Source: Lewinellaceae bacterium (lineage in GTDB: Bacteria; Bacteroidota; Bacteroidia; Chitinophagales; Saprospiraceae). From it: 64,000 nucleotides of DNA. Positions 17,032 to 24,131 of this stretch are shown in pieces (the first letter of the stretch is position 1; each line of letters opens with the position of its first letter). Where the stretch lies: positions 1,054,001-1,118,000 of the forward strand of contig JACJYN010000002.1 in the NCBI GenBank assembly GCA_020636095.1, in the 5' to 3' direction. The notes under the pieces are model-generated. The model made no database searches and had not been told where the DNA came from. It was given only the letters and a program-made list of their open reading frames with translations. Made by a program: the position numbers and the translations under genes.

Positions 17032-17823
17032 ATGAAAGAACCCCTGCACCTGTTCAAGATCGGCGGAGCCATCCTGGAAGACCCTGAAGCGCTCGAAGAG
17101 ACCCTTGGCTTCTTCAGCAACCTGCCCGGGCGGAAACTGCTCGTCCACGGCGGGGGGCGGCGCGCCAACCAGATGAGCCGTCAACTAAGCATAGAACCCA
17201 ACATGCACGAGGGAAGGCGGATTACAGACTCCGCCACCCTGGAAGTGGTGGTGATGGTGTACGCCGGCCTGGAGAATAAAAAAGTGGTGGCCCTGCTACA
17301 GGCATTGAATTGCAACGCCATCGGCCTGAGTGGCGCCGACGGCAACGTTATCCTCGCCGAAAAGCGCCCGGTGAAAGCGATCGACTACGGCTACGTGGGA
17401 GATGTAAAGAAGGTGAATACTCAAAGCATTCATACCCTGCTGGAGGCCGGCCTGGCCCCTGTATTTTGCGCCATCACCCACAACGGCCAAGGGCAATTGC
17501 TCAACACCAATGCCGACACCATCGCCGCCGAGTTGGCCATCGCCCTGGCCGGGCAGTACCAGGCCAGCCTTTATTACTGTTTTGAAAAACCAGGTGTAAT
17601 GACCGATATTGACGATGTGCATTCTGTAATCCGGTATCTGGACCCGGAGTTGTATACTGCTTATCGGGAGCAGGGCATCATTGCCGAAGGTATGATCCCC
17701 AAGCTGGACAATGCCTTCCGGGCGCTGAAGGCAGGGGTAGCCTCCGTGCACATTGGAGACAGAAAATCGCTGGCGCTGGGGAGAGCTACGCAGTTGGTGT
17801 GGACGACTGAATTCCCGGAATAG
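17032..17823 (+). CDS. argB: Acetylglutamate (acylglutamate) kinase
   Basis: Amino-acid kinase phosphorylating N-acylglutamate. The N-terminal KIGGAIL and the LVHGGGRRAN motif form the nucleotide/phosphate site. A conserved segment near the substrate site, LNTNADTIAAELA, is present. The length of 263 aa is in the range for the family. It starts 12 bp after the hairpin at 16953-17019. Confidence 0.95.
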   Translation: MKEPLHLFKIGGAILEDPEALEETLGFFSNLPGRKLLVHGGGRRANQMSRQLSIEPNMHEGRRITDSATLEVVVMVYAGLENKKVVALLQALNCNAIGLSGADGNVILAEKRPVKAIDYGYVGDVKKVNTQSIHTLLEAGLAPVFCAITHNGQGQLLNTNADTIAAELAIALAGQYQASLYYCFEKPGVMTDIDDVHSVIRYLDPELYTAYREQGIIAEGMIPKLDNAFRALKAGVASVHIGDRKSLALGRATQLVWTTEFPE

Positions 17824-17927
17824 GTAGCCCCCACCGCCTTCGGCGCGTCGCTATTTCTTCGTTTGGGCAGGGCCGAAGTAGAGTATATTCTCAATCTGAT
17901 TCTATTCGATTGTCAGAGACAAAAAAA

Positions 17928-18998
17928 ATGAACGACCACACAAAGGAAGCCATTAGCTTACTTCGCCAACTCATTGCCACCCCCTCCTTCTCCCGGGAAG
18001 AAGCAGGAACCGCTGAGCTGATCGAGGCATTTTTCCAAAGCCACAACATGCCTACCCGTCGCAAAGGCAACAACCTCTGGGCCTTTTCCAGCCACAGAGA
18101 TGAGGCAAAGCCCTGGGTTCTGCTGAATTCCCACCACGACACCGTCCAACCGGCGCAAGGCTGGCGGCGCGATCCGTTCACGCCAACGCTGGAGGGAGAC
18201 ACGCTCTACGGCCTGGGCAGCAACGATGCCGGCGGGCCGCTGGTGTCTCTGATTGCCACTTTTATGCACTTCTATACAATGAAAGAGCTGCCGTTCAACC
18301 TCATCCTGGCTGCTACCGCCGAAGAGGAGATCTCCGGTGCGAATGGCATCGCCTCCATCCTGGAAGAACTGCCGGCAATAGCAGTGGGCATCATTGGAGA
18401 GCCCACGCAGATGCAAATGGCCATCGCCGAGCGCGGCCTGATGGTGATCGATGCAGTGGCTAAAGGCAAAGCCGGCCATGCCGCCCGCGAAGAGGGCATC
18501 AACGCCATCTACCTGGCCCTGCAGGATATTCAGTGGATAAAAGCCTATCAATTTGAAAAAATATCCCCTACCCTGGGGCCGGTGAAGGCTATGGTGACGC
18601 AGATCGAGGCGGGCTCGCAACACAATGTGGTGCCCGATGCCTGCCACTACGTCATCGATGTGCGCACCCAGGAGTGCTATACCAACCGGGAGGTGTTCGA
18701 CATCCTCCAACAGCATACCGTCGCCGAACTGACGGCCCGCTCCTTCCGCCTCAACCCCAGCGGCATCTCCTTGGGCCATCCGCTGGCAAAGGCGGGAATT
18801 GCCTTGGGGATGAAAACGTACGGCTCCCCTACCCTCTCTGACCAGGCTCTTTGCTCCTTCCCGACCGTCAAAATCGGCCCAGGCGATTCCGCCCGATCTC
18901 ACACGGCAGACGAGTTTATCCGATTGACCGAGGTGGAAGAAGGTATAAAAACGTACATTCAGCTCCTGGAGCGTTTTCGGGACTCGTGGATTCGTTGA
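17928..18998 (+). CDS. argE: M20 deacylase (ArgE/DapE family), N-acylornithine/citrulline deacylase
   Basis: Zinc-dependent amidohydrolase removing the acyl group from acylcitrulline or acylornithine (operon context). The motifs NSHHDTVQP, GLGSNDAGG and AATAEEEISG hold the metal ligands and catalytic Glu. The length is 356 aa. The start at 17928 (MNDHTKEAISLLRQL) follows an A-rich run; an earlier TTG is unlikely. Because the carbamoyltransferase uses an acylated substrate, the natural substrate is probably N-acylcitrulline. Confidence 0.92.
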   Translation: MNDHTKEAISLLRQLIATPSFSREEAGTAELIEAFFQSHNMPTRRKGNNLWAFSSHRDEAKPWVLLNSHHDTVQPAQGWRRDPFTPTLEGDTLYGLGSNDAGGPLVSLIATFMHFYTMKELPFNLILAATAEEEISGANGIASILEELPAIAVGIIGEPTQMQMAIAERGLMVIDAVAKGKAGHAAREEGINAIYLALQDIQWIKAYQFEKISPTLGPVKAMVTQIEAGSQHNVVPDACHYVIDVRTQECYTNREVFDILQQHTVAELTARSFRLNPSGISLGHPLAKAGIALGMKTYGSPTLSDQALCSFPTVKIGPGDSARSHTADEFIRLTEVEEGIKTYIQLLERFRDSWIR

Positions 18999-19034
18999 TT
19001 CGTTACCTGTCCTGGCAATGGCCCCCGGATAATC

Positions 19035-19062
19035 ATTCATTCACTCATTCATTCACTCACCC
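19035..19062 (+). repeat. (AYTC)7 tetranucleotide tract abutting the argH start
   Basis: Seven tetranucleotides in register (ATTC, ATTC, ACTC, ATTC, ATTC, ACTC, ACCC) run directly into the ATG of argH. The same arrangement precedes the start at 54393. Confidence 0.75.
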
Positions 19063-20400
19063 ATGAAACTCTGGCAAAAAAGCTATACTGTCGACCAACA
19101 GATCGAAGCCTTTACCGTCGGGCAGGACCGGGAGCTGGACCGCTACCTGGCGCCCTATGATATATTGGGCTCGCTCGCCCATATCCACATGCTGGAAAAA
19201 ATCGGGCTGCTCACTACCGAAGAGCAGGAGCAACTGTCCACCGCTCTGCGGAAATTATACCGGCAGGCAGCCGACGGAAAGTTGACGATCGAAGAAGGCA
19301 TTGAAGACATCCACTCCCAGGTGGAACTGTTACTGACCCGCGAGCTGGGCGATGCCGGCAAGAAAATCCACGCCGGCCGTTCACGCAATGACCAGGTGCT
19401 GGTGGACCTGCGGCTCTACTTCCGGGCGGAACTACAGGGAATCGCGGAACTAACGGAGCGGTTGTTTACGACCCTCATGCAACTGGCCGAGCGGCACCGC
19501 CATGCCCTGCTGCCGGGTTACACCCACTTCCAGGCCGCCATGCCCTCCAGTTTCGGGCTGTGGTTCAGCGCCTACGCCGAGTCGCTGGTAGATGACCTCC
19601 GCCTGCTGCAAAGCGTTTACCACAACATTAACCAGAACCCGCTGGGCTCGGCAGCCGGCTACGGCACTTCCTTCCCGCTGGACCGCCGCCTGACCACCCG
19701 CCTGCTGGGTTTTGAAGACCTGAACTATAACGTCGTCCACGCCCAAATGGGCCGCGGCAAGACGGAGCTCTTCCTGAGCTACGCCCTGGCCGCCCTGGCC
19801 CACACCCTCGGTAAGATGGCCGCCGATGTAGTGCTGTATGTCAGCCAGAACTTCACCTTCCTATCCTTCCCCGACGAGTTGACGACCGGCTCCAGCATCA
19901 TGCCTCACAAGAAGAACCCCGATGTATTCGAGCTGATCCGGGCCCGCTGCAACTATCTGCAATCCTTGCCGGTGCAGGTGAGCCAGCTCACTACCAGCCT
20001 GCCTTCCGGTTACCACCGTGATTTTCAGCTGCTCAAGGAGAGCGTCTTTCCCGCCATTCAGCATTTGAAAGACTGCCTGGGCATTCTTACCTACGCCCTG
20101 CCACAGGCCGAAGTCAACCTCCGTATCCTGGAAGACGAGCGCTACCAGTTTCTGTTCAGCGTGGAGGTAGTCAATGAGTTGGTGCTGCAAGGCGTGCCGT
20201 TCCGGGAGGCCTACCGGCAGGTGGGCAAACAGATCGAGCAAGGGCAGTTCGAGCCGCCAGGAGAGCTGCGTCATTCGCACGAGGGCAGCCTGGGCAATTT
20301 GTGCCTGGAGGAGATCGAGCGGAAGATGGAACAGGTGATGGAGGGCTTCCCGTTTGGGAAGGTGGAGAAAGCGGTAGGGGGATTGGTGGGGGGAGGTTGA
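19063..20400 (+). CDS. argH: Argininosuccinate lyase
   Basis: Last enzyme of arginine synthesis, splitting argininosuccinate to arginine and fumarate. The superfamily signature GSSIMPHKKNP is present, along with HAGRSRNDQV and the substrate loop GYTHFQAAMPSSFG. The length of 445 aa is normal. It is the final gene of the operon, 64 bp after the deacylase, and its translation start is preceded by the AYTC tract. Confidence 0.96.
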   Translation: MKLWQKSYTVDQQIEAFTVGQDRELDRYLAPYDILGSLAHIHMLEKIGLLTTEEQEQLSTALRKLYRQAADGKLTIEEGIEDIHSQVELLLTRELGDAGKKIHAGRSRNDQVLVDLRLYFRAELQGIAELTERLFTTLMQLAERHRHALLPGYTHFQAAMPSSFGLWFSAYAESLVDDLRLLQSVYHNINQNPLGSAAGYGTSFPLDRRLTTRLLGFEDLNYNVVHAQMGRGKTELFLSYALAALAHTLGKMAADVVLYVSQNFTFLSFPDELTTGSSIMPHKKNPDVFELIRARCNYLQSLPVQVSQLTTSLPSGYHRDFQLLKESVFPAIQHLKDCLGILTYALPQAEVNLRILEDERYQFLFSVEVVNELVLQGVPFREAYRQVGKQIEQGQFEPPGELRHSHEGSLGNLCLEEIERKMEQVMEGFPFGKVEKAVGGLVGGG

Positions 20401-20413
20401 GGGGGAGGGACTG

Positions 20414-20450
20414 TTCGCAATTCGCCGTTCGCCGTTCGCAAGTTCCGTTC
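20414..20450 (+). repeat. Heptanucleotide tract after argH
   Basis: TTCGCAA, TTCGCCG, TTCGCCG and a less regular TTCG-rich remainder, 14 bp after the argH stop. A minus-strand tract of three units (TTCGCTA, TTCGCGG, TTCGCAA) is at 20613-20633. Nothing else is evident in the 278 bp up to the azurin gene. Confidence 0.65.
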
Positions 20451-20678
20451 GGCTGAGCTCACGCCGAAGCCTGAAAATTAAGGGGCTTTTTTCAGTAGAA
20501 ACAGAAAATTGAACTATCCCGTTCTGTGTTTAAAGTTTGAGGTTCCGCCGGAAACCAGGGTTACATTGAACTTCGGACACAGAACATTGAACACTCCCTT
20601 ATTTTCATTGATTTGCGAACCGCGAATAGCGAATTCCGCCCTTCTCCCTTTACCTCAACCTCATATCTGGTAAAAATG

Positions 20679-21230
20679 TCAATTCACCACAAAGTCCCCT
20701 TGCATATTCACATAATGGGCAGGGAAGGAACACATAAATTTGTAGCTTCCTTTCGCCGGAGCATTGAACTCGATGGAGGTAGACTGCCCGCCGCCGACCA
20801 TGTCGGTATGCACGATGATATTGTCTTTCTGGCTTTCCGGAATGTAGCCGTTGTCTTTCGCCAGCGCGGCTTCGTTGGCGAAAGCTTCGATCGTAGTCTC
20901 CGGTTTGAGCAAGACGAAGTTGTGGCCCATGGCCTCAATGGGCATTTTACCGATGTGGGTCAACGTCAATTTGACCTTCTGGCCCTCTTTGACCTCGATC
21001 TTGTTCAGGTTGTACTTCATCATATCATCGCCGGTGAGGCGTACGGTGACCGTCGATCCATCCTCCGATACCTCTATCGGCGGCTGCTCGTCGGCGATCA
21101 TAGATTTTGGTTTTTCCTTATTCCCGGTGGCGCTTTCGGCTGTTTCGCCGCCGCCGCAGGAGGACAGCAGGATATTGAAACTTAGAAAAACCACGGCCGC
21201 GCTCAGGATTGAAATAGCATTTTTTTTCAT
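20679..21230 (-). CDS. Azurin-like blue copper lipoprotein
   Basis: Periplasmic or surface-anchored electron carrier of the azurin family. A lipoprotein signal ends in LLSSC. The copper ligands are intact: His in MGHNFVLL, and Cys, His and Met in CSFPAHYVNMQG with the spacing expected for azurin (C-x4-H-x3-M). The length is 183 aa including a low-complexity linker after the lipobox. It is a single gene between argH and a PHP-domain lipoprotein, with no visible redox partner nearby. Confidence 0.93.
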   Translation of the reverse strand: MKKNAISILSAAVVFLSFNILLSSCGGGETAESATGNKEKPKSMIADEQPPIEVSEDGSTVTVRLTGDDMMKYNLNKIEVKEGQKVKLTLTHIGKMPIEAMGHNFVLLKPETTIEAFANEAALAKDNGYIPESQKDNIIVHTDMVGGGQSTSIEFNAPAKGSYKFMCSFPAHYVNMQGDFVVN

Positions 21231-21371
21231 GACTTTACGGTTTTTGTAGATGCCCCAAGGTAAGGCTTATTTCTGTTTAAGCCAAAGAGTATATTCAGCC
21301 AGGTAAGTGAAAAATGCATATTTTGCGATCCTATTTTTCTTGTAACACAATTCTCAAACCCCCTTTTTACA

Positions 21372-22529
21372 ATGCTCGAAGCACCGGTATCTGCTCATCT
21401 TAACCCCGCCATCACAAAATCACTCTGTTACTGGGCCCTTAGCCTCGCGCTCTTCGCTTGCAACCCCGGCCAGAAAGAGGCGGCCCCTCCCACCCCCAAA
21501 TGGTACAAAGGCAACACCCACAGCCATACTGTCCTTTGCGGCCATGCCGATTCTACCCCAGAGGCAGTGGCTCGCTGGTACCACGATCGGGGTTATAACT
21601 TTCTGATCCTGAGCGAGCACAATATCTTTATTGACCCGGATAGCGTACGCCTGCCGGCCGACAAGCGGGCGGACTTTATCCTCATCCCCGGAGAGGAAGT
21701 CACCGGGCGGGAAGCCATTCACACTACCGGGATGAACACCCGCCGATTCGTACCCGCCCAATTGCCCGAAGGCTTCATGAACGAGCCGGACGCCACCGCC
21801 CGGGAAGCCAAGCGCCGCATTCTGCAGATGCACGTCGATTCGGTGTTGCAGGCCGGCGGGGCGCCTATTCTGAACCACCCCAACTACGTTTCCGGCATCC
21901 ATGCCGATAACATTCTGCGCGTCCGACGGCTCCATCTGTTCGAACTGTTCAACGGCCACCCGGATGTCCACAACTGGGGCAACGAGCTGCACGCTTCTAC
22001 CGAACAGAAGTGGGATTCGCTCCTGACAGCCGGCATGCTTATCTACGGCGTCTCTTCCGACGACGCCCATACTTTTCAGGAATGGAGCCCGCAAAATAGC
22101 AACCCGGGCAGAGGATGGGTTATGGTGCGCAGCGACACCCTCGAGCCTGGCGCCATTACCTATGCCATGGAGCAGGGTGACTTTTACGCCACCAACGGAA
22201 TCATTTTGTCAGATGTTTCTTTTGAGAATAAGCAGTACCGCGTGCAGATCGATACCGCCCATACCCGTGAGGAACTGGAATCCCCTTTCGTGACAGGAAA
22301 AAAAGACAGCGTCGGCACGGAAGGATACCTCATCGAGTTTATTGGCCCGGGGGGGCAGGTGCTGGAAAAGGCCGGGGGCACACAAGCGGCCTATGGCCTG
22401 GGGAATGGGGAAGCCTACGTCCGCTGCAAGCTGAGCTATACCCGCCGAAACCCGGATGGCGGCTACGAGCAATTTTTCGCCTGGGCCCAGCCCTGGTTTT
22501 CGGATGGAAGGGATAAAATTGCCAGGTGA
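21372..22529 (+). CDS. PHP-domain lipoprotein, putative phosphoesterase
   Basis: Metal-dependent PHP-family hydrolase on the cell envelope. A hydrophobic N-terminus ends in a possible lipobox (LALFACNPG). The PHP motifs follow: NTHSHTVLCGHADSTPEA, then FLILSEHN, a further metal-site segment LNHPNYVSG and the late GVSSDDAH. The length of 385 aa is usual for secreted PHP proteins. It lies upstream of an alkaline phosphatase on the same strand, so both may act in phosphate scavenging (inference). Confidence 0.85.
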   Translation: MLEAPVSAHLNPAITKSLCYWALSLALFACNPGQKEAAPPTPKWYKGNTHSHTVLCGHADSTPEAVARWYHDRGYNFLILSEHNIFIDPDSVRLPADKRADFILIPGEEVTGREAIHTTGMNTRRFVPAQLPEGFMNEPDATAREAKRRILQMHVDSVLQAGGAPILNHPNYVSGIHADNILRVRRLHLFELFNGHPDVHNWGNELHASTEQKWDSLLTAGMLIYGVSSDDAHTFQEWSPQNSNPGRGWVMVRSDTLEPGAITYAMEQGDFYATNGIILSDVSFENKQYRVQIDTAHTREELESPFVTGKKDSVGTEGYLIEFIGPGGQVLEKAGGTQAAYGLGNGEAYVRCKLSYTRRNPDGGYEQFFAWAQPWFSDGRDKIAR

Positions 22530-22556
22530 TTTAACCTTCAATACAAATTGGCTTTC

Positions 22557-22564
22557 TACTTTTG
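22557..22564 (+). promoter_or_regulatory. -7 promoter element for the alkaline phosphatase
   Basis: TACTTTTG is an exact TAnnTTTG match, 87 bp before the start at 22652. No -33 TTG with good spacing was found. Confidence 0.4.
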
Positions 22565-22651
22565 TGAAATTCATTTCTGGCCGTTTGTTGCCGGTTGATA
22601 ATTCCAGCAACGAACAAGAGCCACTATAAAAGCATCCTAATTTTAATTTCT

Positions 22652-23755
22652 ATGAAAAGCTACCCAATCCTTATACTACTGCCCCTGATGATCCTCAGCA
22701 GCGGCTGCAACGAGCAATACAAACAGCTGGCTTCCGAGAAAAAGGCCCAAAACATCATCTTGCTCATCGGCGACGGCATGGGCCTGGCGCAGGCCTCCAC
22801 TGCTTTTTACTTCCAGGAGGAGGAGCCCAGCTTTGTCCGTTTCCCGGTCATTGGTTTGCACCGGAATCCGCCCAGCGATGCACTGATCACGGACTCTGCC
22901 GCCGGCGCTACCGCCTTTTCCACTGGTTACAAATCCTACAACGCCGCCATTGGAGTGGATAAAGACAGCATTTCCCGGGAAACCATCCTGGAAATAGCTG
23001 CAAGGCAGGGAAAAAGCACCGGCCTGATTGCGACCTCCTCCATCACTCACGCTACGCCTGCCTCTTTCTTCGCCCATGTGACACATCGAAGCCTTGAAGA
23101 AGACATCGCCAGCCAGCTCGCCGGCTCGCCGGTTGATTTCTTCGCCGGCGGCGGCCTGCAGTTTTTTACTCAGCGCGAAGACGGCGCCAACTACCTGGAC
23201 ACGCTGTCCGCCCAGGGCTTTGTGGTGAACACCCAAAAACTGGAGCGCCCCGGCCATCTTAGCCTAAACAGTAAGTACGGCTACCTCCTTGCCCCGGAAG
23301 GTATGCCCAAGATGCAGGAAGGCCGCGGCGATTTCCTGCCCCAGGCTACCCAATTGGCGCTAGACTACCTCAGCCAGGACAAGCACGGCTTCTTCCTCAT
23401 GGTGGAAGGGTCGCAGATCGACTGGGGCGGCCACGATAACGACTCCGAATACGTTATTCAGGAAGTCCGGGATTTCGACAAAGCCATCGGCATCGCACTG
23501 GACTTTGCAGAAAAGGACGGCAACACCCTGGTCATCGTAACCGCCGACCACGAGACCGGAGGCATGTCGCTCTCCGCCGCTAAGGTGCGGATGCAGAGCG
23601 ACTACCGGCACATCCAACCTACTTTCTCTACGGGCGGGCATTCGGCGTCACTCATTCCGGTGTACGCCTTTGGGCCGGGGGCCGGGAAGTTTATGGGGAT
23701 TTATCAGAATAATGAGATTTTTGGAAAGATGTTGCGGGCGTTTCGGTTGAAGTAG
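22652..23755 (+). CDS. Alkaline phosphatase, lipoprotein
   Basis: PhoA-superfamily phosphomonoesterase. The start at 22652 gives a lipoprotein signal (MKSYPILILLPLMILSSGC). The metal/active-site motifs IILLIGDGMG, TDSAAGATAFSTG (nucleophile Ser), EGSQIDWGGHDND and TADHETGG are all present, so the enzyme should be active. The length is 367 aa. It follows the PHP lipoprotein by 122 bp and has a candidate promoter of its own. Confidence 0.93.
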   Translation: MKSYPILILLPLMILSSGCNEQYKQLASEKKAQNIILLIGDGMGLAQASTAFYFQEEEPSFVRFPVIGLHRNPPSDALITDSAAGATAFSTGYKSYNAAIGVDKDSISRETILEIAARQGKSTGLIATSSITHATPASFFAHVTHRSLEEDIASQLAGSPVDFFAGGGLQFFTQREDGANYLDTLSAQGFVVNTQKLERPGHLSLNSKYGYLLAPEGMPKMQEGRGDFLPQATQLALDYLSQDKHGFFLMVEGSQIDWGGHDNDSEYVIQEVRDFDKAIGIALDFAEKDGNTLVIVTADHETGGMSLSAAKVRMQSDYRHIQPTFSTGGHSASLIPVYAFGPGAGKFMGIYQNNEIFGKMLRAFRLK

Positions 23756-23762
23756 GGCTGAA

Positions 23763-24062
23763 TTAACGTTTATACAGCGTCTTCACCCACTGCCCCTTAT
23801 CACACTCAAAACTCACCCAATACACCCCGCCGGGAAGCGTTTTCACGTCGACCCGCATAGAACGTTCCCCGGCTGCTTTCTACGTGACAAGAGCCTGCCC
23901 CAACCCATTGCGAATCGTCAGGATGCCAGTGGCCGGCTCGGGAAACTCAATGACTGCTTCTTCCAACACCGGATTCGGGTAGAGGCGCATGGTTCCCGCC
24001 AGTTCTTCATTCGCCGAATTGAGCACCGGGTCGAAACGGGCGCCCGAGCGCGGGGGGTTCCC
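23763..24062 (-). pseudogene. Remnant of a T9SS C-terminal sorting domain with in-frame stop
   Basis: Reading the minus strand gives a linker, then MRLYPNPVLEEAVIEF, a strand region, an in-frame TAG at 23880-23882, and the rest of a sorting domain (LPGGVYWVSF) ending at a TAA. No upstream catalytic part is present; the terminator of the next gene precedes it. It is probably the decayed 3' end of a lost secreted protein gene. A sequencing error at the TAG would not restore a whole gene. Confidence 0.75.
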
Positions 24063-24074
24063 TGGTTCTGAGAC

Positions 24075-24118
24075 ATAAAAAAAGCCTCCTGGAGCGAACC
24101 CCAGAAGGCTTTTTTTTA
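24075..24118 (-). terminator. Bidirectional terminator hairpin
   Basis: GCCTCCTGG pairs with CCAGAAGGC (one mismatch), with A-tract on one side and T-tract on the other, so it can stop transcription in both directions. It ends the metalloprotease transcript from the right. Confidence 0.8.
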
Positions 24119-24131
24119 TCCAAATGCGCTC

